64,000 nt of DNA from Elephas maximus indicus (GCF_024166365.1 NC_064819.1:147212793-147276792); one strand, 5' to 3'. Shown: positions 24,089-36,299, counted from the stretch's first letter. Translations and numbers: made by a program. Notes: a model not told the origin generated them from the letters alone.

Positions 24089-24960
24089 GAGTTAAAATAT
24101 ACCACGTAATTCTTTGTATCTCTTGACATGGTATTGGGCTGACTCTCAGACTTTGATGGAATCATTAAGTACATAACGACTAGCTGTTGTCTTAAACGCT
24201 AAAACAAATACCAATTTTAACAATTTTTGTTTCCCATACCCTCCCCCCAAAAAAATCTCGTTTGAAATTTTGCTAAGAATCAATTAGATTAAAAATATAC
24301 CCTTTTCAACATCCATTTTGGTCTGTTGATAAGCTGAGGGCACCAAATAACTCTAATCTTTTAAAAAAAAATTTAAGGCAAAGACAAAATTTTTCATCTT
24401 GGGAGCTATCTGGTTAAACAAAATTTCAAGGGCTCGTAATAGTTGCTGAGTTGTTAGCCCTTTTTCACTCCAACCCAATTTAAACAAATTGATGAAATTG
24501 TCATTGTGAAGATTGCATAGAAGATAACAAAAGAAAATACTAAGTAGCTCAACTTACACTTGGATACAGTATGATTCCTCTTTGTATACAGTCAAATTTG
24601 CTATGATGATGATTAGAAAATTTTTCATGAGTGCAGGTTTTTCTGGAGTATGTTCTTTATTGATTTTTTTTTTGACAATATACTTCGATCTCTACAGAAG
24701 AGAATGTCCTGTCTTCAAAATAAATTTACAAGCTATTTAGGAAATATTACAATATAATATTCAACAGAACACCATTACTTAACATACAAGTGTGAACAGA
24801 TGAAGAAATGGAAATTGTATAACTTCTGTATAAATTTGCTGATGCCAAAAAATGATACAGATTATTCTAAGTTTGCTTAATATTCTCAAATGTATGATGG
24901 TTCAAATTAATTGTCATGTTTTGTTGAACATATCATGTTTAAGCAATAAACAGATTAATG

Positions 24961-25580
24961 TGTATTAGTTTCCTACTAATAAAGTAATAAAGTACCACCA
25001 ACTGGGTGACTTAAAACAACAGAAACTTATTCTCTCACTGCTCTGGAGGCTAGAAGCCTACAATCAAGGTGTTGGCAGGGCCATACTCCCTCCAAAGGCT
25101 CTAGGGTAGAAGCCTTCCTTGTCTCTTCTAGCTCCCTGTGGTTGCCGTCAATCCTTGGCTTTCCTTGGTTTGTGGCAGCATAACTCTAATCACTGCCCTT
25201 CTCTCCACATGGCCATCTTGCCTCTGTTTCTGTGTCTTTGAGTCCAGATTTCCTCTTCTCATAAGGACACCTATCACTGGATTAAGGCCTGCCCCTGGCA
25301 GTGCAGTGGTTAAAAGCTACGGCTGCTCACCAGAAGGTCGACAGTTCGAATCCACCAGCTGCTACTTGGAATCCCTATAGGGCAGTTCTGCTCTGTCCTA
25401 TAGGGTCACTATGTGTCAGAATCAACTTGATGGCAACAGGTTTGGTTTTGGTTTCATCCAGTATGATCTCATTTTAACTTAATTCTACAAAGATCCTATT
25501 TCAAAATAAAGTAATATTTACAGGTACTGAGGGGTAGGATTCCAACATATATTTTGGGGGACACAATTCAAACCACAGCA
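24961..25580 (-). mobile_element. MLT1-type (MaLR) LTR, reverse, split by an AfroSINE
   Basis: 'tgtattagtttcctac' to 'cacaattcaaaccacagca', with 'aaaacaacagaaacttattc' and 'cagtatgatctcattttaac' inside. Classic reverse MLT1 layout. Confidence 0.78.
25290..25455 (+). mobile_element. AfroSINE inside an MLT1-type LTR
   Basis: Short form from 'cccctggcagtgcagtggtt' to 'ggcaacaggtttggttttgg', splitting the reverse LTR at 24961-25580. Confidence 0.88.
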
Positions 25581-25865
25581 TGTGGGATTTTTTTGTTTTA
25601 TCAAAAGAATATTATTAGTTAATAAAGTTATGTTCTTGTGTATGGCAGAATCAACTCTACTGTATCAAGGGGTGTCCATATACATCAGAGATGACTTGCC
25701 TTTCATGCCAGTGCACAGGATCCTGTGGGTGTACTCTGGGCTGTGGGTCATTCCTAACATTCCTCATTAGCTTTCATTTCCGTGCAAAAAAATATCCTCA
25801 GAAAGTATTGAGAGTGAAGGCACTGTAGGAGTACTCTAGCCTTGAATTGCCCCTGCTTTATAAAA

Positions 25866-26044
25866 AGTGATGGAAACCCTGGTAGCATAGTGGGTAAGAG
25901 CTACAGCTGCTAATCAAAAGGTCAGCAGTTAAAATCCACCAGGCACTCCTTGGAAACTCTATGGGGCAGTTCTACTCTGTCCTATAGGGTCAGTATGAGT
26001 CGGAATTGACTCCATGGCAATGGTTTTTTTTTTTTTTTTTTTTT
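25866..26044 (+). mobile_element. AfroSINE with T-rich tail
   Basis: Full-length short form from 'ggaaaccctggtagcatagt' to 'ccatggcaatgg' followed by a T-run of ~20. Confidence 0.88.
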
Positions 26045-27235
26045 GGTATGAAAAGTGCAAGTCATTTGAAAGCCTTAATATTTTGACTATTAGTTTAAAA
26101 TGATTTGGATCATAGCTCACAAATAAATGACACAGTTGAAAACTGCTGCTCCAAAGAGTGCTACCACTCCCCTCCAAAGCAAAAACAACAGCTGACAAAC
26201 ATCCGTTCTAATAAATCAGGGCATTTACATGCCAGTGAGTCTGGAGAAGCAGGAAAAGAGTGCAAGAAGATGTAAATGTAAGAGGTATTATATAATTTAC
26301 CAAGTACTGGCAACTTTAAAAACATTTTAAACACAAAAGCACTGTTCTTTGCCAAGGAGATCATGATGAACGGTATTATATCTAACCATGATCATGAGTC
26401 TGCAAGCGGCACATCCAGAACCATAGCCGGTGCTCCACAAATTCACAACGAATTCTAATACACAGTAAGACCCCACTATGAAGCACTTTCACGTGTTGTT
26501 TCACTTGGATGGTGGATCCAAGCACAGTTTTTGTTGGGCGGGGGGGGAGGGGGGAAGCATGGTTCTGCTTGAAAAAAATCAAAGCAAGTCAATAGCAAAT
26601 TAAGCCACTTACGAGCTTTTCTGCTTTTTTGACTATTATTCGGTGGTTTACATTGGACCTTTACATCAGCTTGGCCTGTGAACTCTGTGCTGAGGAAATT
26701 CAATATATTCCAACGCATATTTTTTGAACTCTGTACATCTCCGTTCTAAAGACAATGAATTTATGATCCATGCTTTTAACGAGCTAAGTCAGAGGAAAGA
26801 GTTTAGGACATGTGCTCCCACCTTATTTTCTAAATCATCTGGAAATAAGGTTCTAGGAAATCTAGGAAGGAAGGATGTGTGGCGTAGGCAATGGGGGGGG
26901 GCCCTGTTTGCGGCCCCATCTTACTCTCCCAGGCATTGGGTGTCCGGGGAGATGAGGGTAGAGATGACAGGTGGAGGGAAGGGTGCATGAAAAACAGTTC
27001 ACTGATTTTGGAAGTCTGTAAGAGCTCTCCTTTTTTAAGAGCTTACTTAGCAGAGTTTTTATCAAATAAATCTCAGTAAATCTAAAAAAAATTTTTTTTT
27101 TTTTTAAGTAAATTGAAAATAAGGACTCCTATTTGCAGTGAAGGTACATTTAGACCTAAGACCTAAATGAAATGGATAGGTAAAATTTGCTTAAAAAAGT
27201 AAACATTGTAAACCTTTTCTTTTTCTGTTTTTAAG
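26045..27235. other. Unique sequence before the PRSS35 coding exon
   Basis: G-runs at ~26537-26554 and ~26892-26900, an A/T run at ~27085-27105. No coding frame with recognisable content. Confidence 0.5.
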
Positions 27236-30080
27236 GACAAAATAAAAGAACAAAATGAAATATATACTATTTTGGGTGATACTTTTCACCCCTGCATGGA
27301 CCCGCATTGATGGCTCTGAAATGGAACAAGATGTTATGTGGCACTTGAGAAAAATACCCCGGATTGTCAGTGAAAGGACTTTCCATCTCACCAGCGCCAC
27401 CTTTGAGGCAGATGCTAAGATGGTGTTAAACAGAGTGTGTGGCATCGAATGCCAGAAAGAACTCCCAGCTCCCAGCCTTTCTGAACTAGAGGATTCTCTT
27501 TCATATGAGACTGTCTTTGAGAACGGCACTCGAACCCTGACCAGAGTGAAAGTTCAAGATTTGGTCCTTGAGCCAACTCAAAATTTCACAAAAGAAGCAT
27601 TTGTTAGGAGAAAGAGACAGGTGTATGGCACAGACAGCAGGTTCAGCATCTTGGACAAAAGATTCTTAACCAATTTCCCTTTCAGTACAGCTGTGAAGCT
27701 CTCCACAGGCTGTAGTGGCATTCTGATTTCCCCTCTTCATGTTCTAACAGCTGCCCACTGTGTTCATGATGGAAAGGACTATATCAAAGGGAGTAAAAAG
27801 CTAAGGGTAGGATTGTTGAAGATGAGAAATAAAGGTGGTGGCAAGAAACATAGAGGTTCTAAGAGGAGCAGTAGAGAAGCTAATGGTGACAACCAAAGAA
27901 CAGACACCAAAGAGAATCTGAAAGAGAGAGCCCAGGGTGGAAGGAGAAGAAAAGAACCTGGTCGGGGTCAGAGAGTCACGGAGGGTAGGCCCTCCTTCCA
28001 GTGGACTCGGGTCAAGAACACCCACATTCCAAAAGGCTGGGCAAGAGGAGGGAGGGGAGATGCTGCCTTGGACTATGACTATGCCCTTCTGGAGCTGAAA
28101 CGTGCTCACAAAAAGAAATACATGGAACTAGGAACCAGTCCAACCATCAAGAAGATGCCAGGTGGAATGATCCACTTCTCAGGATTTGATAATGACAGGC
28201 CTGATCAGTTAGTCTATCGGTTTTGTAGCGTGTCTGATGAATCCAATGATCTCCTCTACCAATACTGTGATGCAGAGACCGGCTCCACTGGCTCTGGGGT
28301 CTATCTGCGTCTGAAAGAGCCAGACAAAAAGAACTGGAAGCGCAAGATCATTGCAGTCTATTCAGGCCACCAGTGGGTGGATGTCCACGGTGTTCAGAAG
28401 GACTACAACGTGGCTGTACGCATCACACCCCTCAAGTATGCTCAGATTTGCCTTTGGATTCATGGGAATGATGCCAATTGTACGTACGGCTAACAAAAAC
28501 CTGAAAGAAGGCCATGTATTATCAAAATTGCATAGAAAACCAGTTCCGATTACTACAGCAAGATCAGCTCCTCTGATCTTAGGAGGTTAGGCCCAGACTT
28601 GAACCCTATCAATAGCATTTCAACATTTTTACAAATCTATTTTTTTTTTTATTCTTTCAAAATTAGTAGATTTTCATACATTTAAAAATTTTTTAGGTAC
28701 ACATATTGAAACAAAGTGGGCACTTCAGTGCCAAGTATATACTTTTGTTTACATGGTGGTAAGTTTCCTTTGTGGGAAAACTTTTGTTTCCTTCTGCCTT
28801 TTTAACATTTAGACATCCTTTAACACTGCAAACTGGTACTATAACCAATACGTGATTTCTCAATGGACTTATTCAGGGTCCTACTCTAAGAAGATTCTAA
28901 TAGCATGCAGGCTGCGTACTAAATGTGATATGGCACACACAGACGCAGGCAGTAACAAGATTAGCATCAGGTCAGAGAGAATAACCTACAGCACGTTTCC
29001 TCTGAGACGGAACCAGGATTTATATTGTGTTTTCTGTCAGGCCTGAGGAGCTTTATTATTACTGTTATTTTTTTTTTTTTTTTTGAAGAATTACAAATCA
29101 GAAGGAATGGCAAACTGTATAAATTAAACTATTTCACTGCTTTAAAAAAAATCAGTTGAAGTGTGCACTATTTAAAAATGGTTAGGAATATTTTGTTCTA
29201 TGAGATAAACCTAGTTTGAAAAAAGGGAAGCTTACCATTTGAAGATCTCAAGTTTTTATTTAACTAATATTTAAAACTAGGACTTTTCATGAATGCATAA
29301 TGAAGACAGTTCAAAAGTTATAGTGATCATGTATTGAAAATCACAGCATTTTATGTTGCACATCTCACTATATGCAAGTTTTTTTTTTTTTTTTAGGACA
29401 AGGAATCTGTGGTCTTTTAAAAAAAGAGTATTTCTTTCCCCCTTGACAAACTTTAGCTTTCTTAATAGATCACAGGCATATTATTTTGGCAGATTCTCTA
29501 ATTAGCAGTTTTAGATTTGTCCTTTCCTAAAAATGAATATAATTTAGCACTATGATTTTCAAGAGAAAGTTCTGATCATTTTCATTGGGGACCAAGGCAA
29601 CACACCCACTCAGGCCATCACGGGGTCTAAGCTGACAGAGTCCAGTGGCTACCCTGGGGCAAAACACAGAGTAGGCACTCAGCACACATTTCTTGAAAGC
29701 ACAAGTATTTGCTGACTGGACGGGAAAGGGGATTAGTTCACGGCATTATGCATTAAACATCTAGTGATTTGTAATTGAGTGCAACATAAAATTCAGGAAT
29801 TGTAGGCCTGGTTTCTCGTCTGCTCTTCCTGGAAATTACTATGGCACATATACTCCCATGTATTGTGACTCACCCACGTCACTGATTCTGCCTGAGTTCA
29901 AATTTATTTTAGTTACCATTTTTTAAAGGATGGGGAGTTATACCCTTCAATATTTTATTAGATTATAACAAAAATGATTTTGTGAATGGTGTCTCAAATA
30001 ACTGAAATTCAATACAAGTGCACATTCTTTTATGTGAATCTTAAAAATGATTCAATAAAACATTTCAAAAAGAATCTAGC
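27236..30080 (+). other. PRSS35: PRSS35 last exon: splice acceptor, short 5'UTR, CDS and 3'UTR (3' end estimated)
   Basis: A pyrimidine-rich run followed by TTTTTAAG ends at 27235, leaving an 18-nt 5'UTR before the ATG. After the stop at 28491-28493 the sequence is AT-rich and carries no interspersed repeat that I recognise, as expected for a 3'UTR. The polyadenylation signal I prefer is AATAAA at 30054-30059, giving a UTR of about 1.6 kb. An ATTAAA near 29126 and an AATAAA near 31605 are alternatives. The acceptor is seen directly; the 3' end is a guess among candidate signals. Confidence 0.45.
27255..28493 (+). CDS. PRSS35: PRSS35, inactive trypsin-like serine protease 35 (complete CDS)
   Basis: The single uninterrupted frame encodes 412 residues, close to the ~413 I recall for PRSS35. 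I see a hydrophobic N-terminal signal peptide (about residues 1-17), then a pro-region, then a furin-type RRKR (118-121) followed by a trypsin-fold domain. The His motif LTAAHCVHDG places His168 and DYDYALLEL places Asp275. The nucleophile motif reads TGSTGSG, so Thr345 sits where Ser is expected. Between His and Asp lies a very basic, low-complexity insert (about 190-245, rich in K, R, G and E). N-glycosylation sequons are N90, N110 and N408. It is a secreted pseudoprotease of family S1. Its paralogue PRSS23 is similar in the protease domain, but the long basic insert and Thr345 favour PRSS35. The start is the first ATG after the acceptor at 27235, with A at -3. The whole CDS lies in one exon, as in other mammals. 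Frame and family are clear; the molecular role is not known from sequence. Confidence 0.96.
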   Translation: MKYILFWVILFTPAWTRIDGSEMEQDVMWHLRKIPRIVSERTFHLTSATFEADAKMVLNRVCGIECQKELPAPSLSELEDSLSYETVFENGTRTLTRVKVQDLVLEPTQNFTKEAFVRRKRQVYGTDSRFSILDKRFLTNFPFSTAVKLSTGCSGILISPLHVLTAAHCVHDGKDYIKGSKKLRVGLLKMRNKGGGKKHRGSKRSSREANGDNQRTDTKENLKERAQGGRRRKEPGRGQRVTEGRPSFQWTRVKNTHIPKGWARGGRGDAALDYDYALLELKRAHKKKYMELGTSPTIKKMPGGMIHFSGFDNDRPDQLVYRFCSVSDESNDLLYQYCDAETGSTGSGVYLRLKEPDKKNWKRKIIAVYSGHQWVDVHGVQKDYNVAVRITPLKYAQICLWIHGNDANCTYG

Positions 30081-31879
30081 TATAACTCTTACTGTATCTG
30101 TATATACGTCTTATAGGGTTTCCCGCTTAGTGCTCAGAAAGTATATTTATAAAAAATATAATTCTATTTAATTGCAAACACATTTCACTGAGTAGTACTT
30201 TTATCATTGTGGCTAATGTTTTGGTTGAATTTTTTTTTTTTTTTTTTTGGTCAGGGAGGAAAACATCTTTGCAATTACTGCAACCAAAATTTTTCAGTGG
30301 GGTGAATTTTATACCCTCCCCCCTCCCCCACAGAGCTGAGTGGATCTATCTTCACCTTAGATTCTTAGAACGTAATTCTTGGGATTTGGGTAAGCTCGGA
30401 GTAACTTAGGGTGCTTGGTGTCAATGGTTTGTTGCATAAGGTTAAGTACTGAATGTACATCATTTCCTTAAAAGCACTGTACTATATAGATTTCCAGATT
30501 AAAAAATGTAACTGATTTGCAGAGGTTTGTTTGGTTCTCCCATCCTATTCCTATTACCAGTAAGTCATGACCTATTTAGGACCAATGGGTCTACTAAAAC
30601 ATACTAAATTAGACTCAGAAAGTTTTTCTTTATGTATTTTTTCTGATGTGCATATCAGATTTGAAGTAGAAAATTAAATTGAATTCACTTAGTTAAACAA
30701 GTATGTATATACACATACGGTGTCTACTGTGTACAAAGGATTGTACTGACTTATTTCTTTGAAAAACTCGACAATGGTTGAATTCAAATGACTACTTACA
30801 AAAGAACTGAAATTTAAAATTCTCTTTTTCCCCTTACGCAACATATTTCATTTTTTTCTTTCTCAAATGTGTAGGTGTGTGCAGAGGAGCCTTAACATTG
30901 AGTTTTCTTTTTGATATACTTCTTAGTTAAATCCCAGTCGCTCATTTAACAATGATTGAAATGTTTATGTATGGCCAAGATTAGGGTTCTGGATAAATTT
31001 ACCCTTCTTATTTGTAGACCAAAGAATTCTTTGATATTCTTATTTTATAGAAAAAATCTCAGAAGAGAACATAAAGATCATCTAGTTTAGCCTTCTACTT
31101 TAGGTTTTAGTCCTCCTCCATAACATTCCCTTAAATTGGTTATCCAGTGATGAGAAAACAACTTTTCATCACTAAAATATTATTTAGTTATTAAAATTAA
31201 TTCAGCAATATAACTTATTTTACCTATAGTTACATTAGTAGTTCAGTCACTAATATTATAAAAATTGCATTGTGTTTATGTTGCATTTTATCCCAATGGT
31301 AACTGTTTAGACTACTCACGATTCTTTGGCCTTAGGCCAGTAAATCAGTTGTTTACTCTCATCAAAACTAAATTGTGACCATTAATTAAAAATATTGGGA
31401 TAAGGCAATCCAACAAAGGCACTGGGGCATTTCAAGAATGTGGATCTTTGGCTATAAATAACCTGGAAATAGTATCGTTGTTCTTTCTTGTGGTTTCCCC
31501 ATAACAATTGAACATATTTTGGCTACTGGTTTTAAAAAGTACCTGCCATAAATCCTACTTTTACTAAAAATAATAAGCAAAACCATCTCCAGTTAATCTT
31601 TTTAATAAACATTGATTTTTTTGCAGATAGGTCACTGCTCTTTATGCAATAGCCAAATCATAAGGTGCAGAGAGATATTTAGGAGATTTGGTCTAATTAA
31701 TGGTAAAATCATGTTTCTCATCAGATAGGGTCAGTTTGTAGGCAGATTCACAATTCCTTATTGATTCACTATTCAACTAAGGGACACAAACACTCTCAGA
31801 TGGTTTTCTTTTCTACTTACAAAGCCTGGGGAGGGAAATTCCCTGTCTACTCCTTTCTGTATTTAAAAACTGGCAGTTT
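30081..31879. other. Intergenic between PRSS35 and SNAP91, AT-rich
   Basis: Contains a T-run (~30230-30248). No repeats or genes that I recognise. Confidence 0.5.
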
Positions 31880-31943
31880 GAGCCAATTAGCTCCACTGGC
31901 TAGAGCATGGTGGCCAAAATTATGTGTGATTCCAGGGTGGGCT
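31880..31943 (+). pseudogene. Degraded tRNA-Ile-like sequence (candidate ancient SINE head)
   Basis: 'gccaattagctccactggct' then 'agagcatggtggcc' resembles the D-arm side of tRNA-Ile. The B-box side ('gattccagggtgggc') is badly worn. It may be an old tRNA pseudogene or SINE. Confidence 0.35.
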
Positions 31944-32256
31944 CGTTTGCTTTACTCACAGGTAAGGTGTCTATTCCAAACCCACAAGTTGCACCTTGCG
32001 CATGTCCAGGGAACTCACAAACATACCGGTCATTTTATATGGATGGCAGCTCAGGCCAGCCAATCTCCTTTTCACTTTCATCATTATCATCTAAAGTGCT
32101 AGTACCTGCCTCAGAGGGGGTCATCAATACATTCTTAAAAATATCAAAAAATATTTAAACAAAAAACAACAAAAAAAAAACTTATTCATTGAGGCTTACA
32201 CTTTGCAGGGCATTACTTGTTTTTGTGTGTGTGTGTGCTAAGATTCCAAAATACTT

Positions 32257-32549
32257 TGTTGTTGCTGGTTGCCATTGAGTCAGCCCCCCACTCATGGTGA
32301 CTCCATGGGATCAGACTGTTGTAATCCATAGGATTTTAACTGGCTGATTTTTTCGGAAGTAGATTCCCAAGCCTTTCTTCTAGTCTGTCTTCGTCTGAGA
32401 GTTCTGCTGAAGCCTGTTCGTCATCACAGCAACACTCAAGCCTCCACCCACAGATGCGTGGTGGCTGCACAGGAGGTGTATTGGCCAGGAATCAAACCCA
32501 GATCTCCTTCATGGGAGGCGAGAATTCTACCACTGAACCAACACTGCCC
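32257..32549 (-). mobile_element. SINE with tRNA-Gly-like head and RTE-derived body and tail
   Basis: On the minus strand the head (about 32547-32478) reads GTTGGTTCAGTGGTAGAATT then CTCGCCTCCCATG, very like tRNA-Gly(CCC), with A box TGGTTCAGTGG and B box GGTTTGATTCC. The body follows the RTE 5'UTR ('gagtgttgctgtgatgacga', 'caggcttcagcagaac', 'gacagactagaaga'). The tail follows the RTE 3' end (GAGTCACCATGAGTGG, then CAACAACAAAG). A cloverleaf is only partly kept, so it is not a functional tRNA gene. Confidence 0.75.
32478..32547 (-). pseudogene. tRNA-Gly(CCC)-like head of the SINE
   Basis: A and B box internal promoter motifs and an anticodon-loop-like CTCCCAT are visible. The 3' acceptor half is diverged. 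It would supply the RNA polymerase III promoter of the SINE. Confidence 0.6.
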
Positions 32550-33149
32550 TCATTTGTCGTGCTGTATATTTGTATCAAAGATATAGATACACATTTAAAT
32601 AATGGAAACATTTACTTGTAGTGAGAATTTTAACACTGTAGCATGCAACTTAAGGAATCGGTTATTTAATACATTCCCTACTGATTCCTGTGTGTTTCTG
32701 GTAAGAGTAACTTCACACTAATGGGGCCAGGCTTCTGTAGTTATTCTTCATCCTCTCCATCTGCCATGTAAATATTTAATCAGATAACCTCTGCCTCAAA
32801 AAGTGTCTTCACAATCTTTTCACTTTAGTAATATTTAAACATTTCCAAAAACACCTTAAAATCCATTCACTTTCTCAAGCACCAGGCCACTTAGAATATC
32901 TACTTCAATCCACGTTACAATCAGTATGACCATATGATCCATTATTGCCTCCCACTGTGGTTTTACCAAACTGAGGCTATATGATCTCATTTCTATGTTT
33001 TTGGATATTTTACCAGTAACCAAATTTGCTTTGATGTTATTGAAATCCTCTGTGTATGTACTCATATAATGAAAGGTTTGTATATGTTCACACACATGGC
33101 ACTGGTAGGGGAATACTTTGGAAACTCTGTTCACACAACTGAGCTCCCG

Positions 33150-33244
33150 AAAAAAAAAAAAAAAAAAAAAAACATTGCCATCGAGTCCATTCTGACTCAC
33201 AGTGACCCTATAGGACAAAGTAGAACTGCCCCATAAGGTTTCCA
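33150..33244 (-). mobile_element. AfroSINE fragment (tail half) with A-run
   Basis: An A-run of ~22 is followed by 'cattgccatcgagtccattc' through 'gccccataaggtttccaa'. The tRNA head is missing. Confidence 0.82.
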
Positions 33245-35479
33245 ACTGAGCACAGATGAGTTTAAAAAGTTTCTCTAGACTTTTATTCAGTCCAACTGGT
33301 ACTCGTTTCCCTTATTTTTCTATACATTTTACATTTAATTGCATCAAGTAATTTATAATATACTGTGCAAATTAATATTTCACTATCTAGAATATCCTTA
33401 TCTGAGAATTTCAACTATCCAAAATACCACAAAAATTATTAAGCCAAAAACATTTTCAATAACCAAAATGGATGCCACAAAATCACTTGCACTCTAGAAA
33501 TAATAAGTTTATCTGACTTCCCAAACTATAATTAGAAGGCAGCTGCTGAGGCAAGTGTACAACAATCCCAGGAAGTGATAGCCTGACAGAGAAGAAGAAT
33601 GCAGAAAAACTGTTAAATTAGTAAAAACACAGACACAAGAATTATACAATTATAGTAGTTTGGAGCTATTCAGTTTTGGTACAAGTAGCTCTGGGAACCA
33701 CACTAGACTTTGAAGGCATACCCATAGGTGTTAGGTTTATAGTGATGGGCTGAACCTGCAATATAAGATTAAATTATGTTCAGTACGAGTTTTAGAAGGC
33801 ATTACATTATAGAAAAACTTTCATCAAAAAACATTTTTTTAAAAAATCTTATTTAAAAGAGAAAAATATCAGTGGTGTACAGAATTCACTTGTTTTAAAC
33901 TCAAATGAAATTCTAATCTCTAAAGCCTCAAAATAGTTCCCAAATATTTTATTAAACAAACAAACAAAAACCCTTAAATATAAAAATCTTTGTGTATTTT
34001 GACTGTTAATATGTTACTAAACTTAGGCGTTGTCATACAGCTGTGCCCAATGTATGCATACACGCAGCACTATGGGACAGAGATATACAACCTGTGATGC
34101 AGGGGAAAAATTCAGGCTGGGGAATAAAATACCTTCAAACATCTAACCACAGTAGACTTCCCTGTATAGAGCATATGTTTACTGAATAAAATATGCTGAT
34201 GATTCTAATTAGTATTGTAAGACTGTAGAAATCACCTAATAGAATAAACTAGTTGCATTGTTTTGTCTCATATTTATGAAATACTGGAGTTTTATAAGAG
34301 CAAGCACAGATCTGCAATCTATTCCTGGGAAAATGGTGTGTGTGTGTGTGCGTGTGTGTGCGTGCTGCTGTATGTTTTGTGGGATTACAGTGATGATGCA
34401 ACCTTTGTTCTCTGAAACTAGACTCCCCCTCCCACCTTTCTCACCCTATTACATTACTCCTAAACTTCCATATAATTGGGTGTGTGGTATAGCTACAAAC
34501 ACAACGTTTTCCTAAGAACTGCCTGTTAAGGAGTTACCTCCTCCCAGCTAGATCAGCAATACAGGGACCTTCTAAGTAATCCCTGGAGGACCTGAGATGT
34601 CTGGAAAGTAATGAGAAGCCCCTTTCAGTTCTTACGTCCTTCACCTCACCAGCAGTTTTCCCCTTCGATTAACTGACACGAGTCAAGACTTTGACATTTT
34701 TGCTTTACTTAGAATTTAAACTACTGATACTGACCCAGACTCCAGATCAAAAAACAAGGTAATCCTCAGGATACAGAAGAAAGGATGTTCTAGTCCACAA
34801 TGGAGAGATCTGGGAAGACACAGTTTTTCCCCCTAAAAACTACCTGAAATGGATCAGTTATTAGAAAAGTTTACAGCTAAACAGTCTTAGAAGATTCAAC
34901 ATACACATTTTTCTAATTTTTGCTTTGAAATACTTTTAAAAAATGCTTTTTATTTTTTCTGTTAAAAATCAGAATGTGCTTGGTGCCAACTTTCTGCTGG
35001 CAAATAAATGTACCACTTTATCAAGCCATTGCCTAAAAATAAAAGTGTGTTATTTTTGAGACAGAACTGAATTTAGTATTCTGCCACTGCACTTGGAACT
35101 GTTACTTGAAAAAGCCTCCTTTGTGGGCTGGGAAAATAAGCAACACTATTGTGCCCACCAAATGGGCAGTTGTGCCACTTCACGCAGGCCACTACGTGAC
35201 TGATGTGGCTCCAGGAGCAGATGCCCAAGGCAATCATATGCCCACATATAGCAGCATCTCTCTCCTACGAGTGCTGCTAAATGAAAGCCTGGTGTTTGGT
35301 GGAAACTACAGTATTGTGATGCCATAAGGACCACCTTTTCATGACTAGTAACTAAATGTCTCAATTCTTTGGCTACATGAAGCAAAATACTCTGTGGTTT
35401 TCTTTTTTTGAAATATCTAGGGTTTTTTTTTTGCTTTTGCTGGGATCATCTGTAACCTCCAAATAGGGCTGCATAATAA
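33245..35479. other. Intergenic, no gene seen
   Basis: Mostly unique. A 73-codon plus frame at 35106-35327 overlaps a 79-codon minus frame; neither resembles a known protein. Confidence 0.5.
34337..34366. repeat. GT microsatellite
   Basis: (GT)n with cg interruptions. Confidence 0.9.
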
Positions 35480-35700
35480 GCCCATTGGATTTATGATGTT
35501 TCAGTGGTTTCCCTTAGCCATGGTTCCTAAGTTTGGCTGGAATGCCAATGACCTAGGAAATTGTTTTATAGGTCCAGTTTCCGGGACCACACCAAGACCA
35601 TCCTAGAACCCTGAGGGTAGGGCCCAGAAATCTGTATGTAATAATAAAGCTCTCCAAGTAATTATGGTGATTAGCAGGTTTGTGAACCACTATCTTAGCC
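35480..35700 (+). mobile_element. hAT (MER5-like) remnant
   Basis: 'gggcccagaaatctgtatgt', 'gattagcaggtttgtgaacc' show the MER5/Charlie arrangement. Confidence 0.55.
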
Positions 35701-36299
35701 TATCTTTCCTAAAACCATTATTCTCCCATACCCACAGCTCTCCTTCTGCACTCAGTGATGTTTGTCTCTTTCTTCTAGGTTAACTGTTTCCCCCATTTTG
35801 CCTGCCTTTATGTATTTTTTCTTCTGAACTATTTCAAATACTGTATTTTTTTTGGCAAATAATGCACACCTGTTGTTTGTCACCTGTGCCTTTCCCCTAT
35901 GAGGTATTTTCATAAGTGTGTTATCTTAATTTTTTTTTTAAATGGCAACATGTAAAAACATGGGCACAGTGCTGCTTATGAAAATGTCTTGGGGGGAGGG
36001 TATGGTTTGCAAACAAACACAGGAGGAGCACATTATTGGCGTAAAAATATGGTACCTTGGGTACTATCAAATACAAAGATGGTATTCTTTTCAGTATTTT
36101 TATAAAATAGAAATACATTTTAGCAAAAGAATTGTCATAACATTGTTTTACTATGGTAGGAAATTATTCAAATTTACAAAATTCCTGAACATAAGTGATC
36201 ACTTTACAATCAACAACAAAATCCAATTGTATTTATTTCCTGGGAATTAGATCTCTATATTTGCTTTTCTATTCATAATCTACCCTATAATACAAGTTA

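Noticed and set aside
27801-28109. 102-codon minus frame
   Set aside because: Antisense shadow of the PRSS35 coding exon.
27255-28493. PRSS23 as the identity of the protease gene
   Set aside because: The basic insert, Thr at the Ser position and the convergent SNAP91 neighbour fit PRSS35.
32478-32547. Functional tRNA-Gly gene
   Set aside because: The acceptor stem and 3' half are diverged and it continues directly into a SINE body.
35106-35385. Overlapping 73- and 79-codon frames as a small gene or processed pseudogene
   Set aside because: No recognisable protein, no A-tail or target duplication seen, and both strands are equally open.
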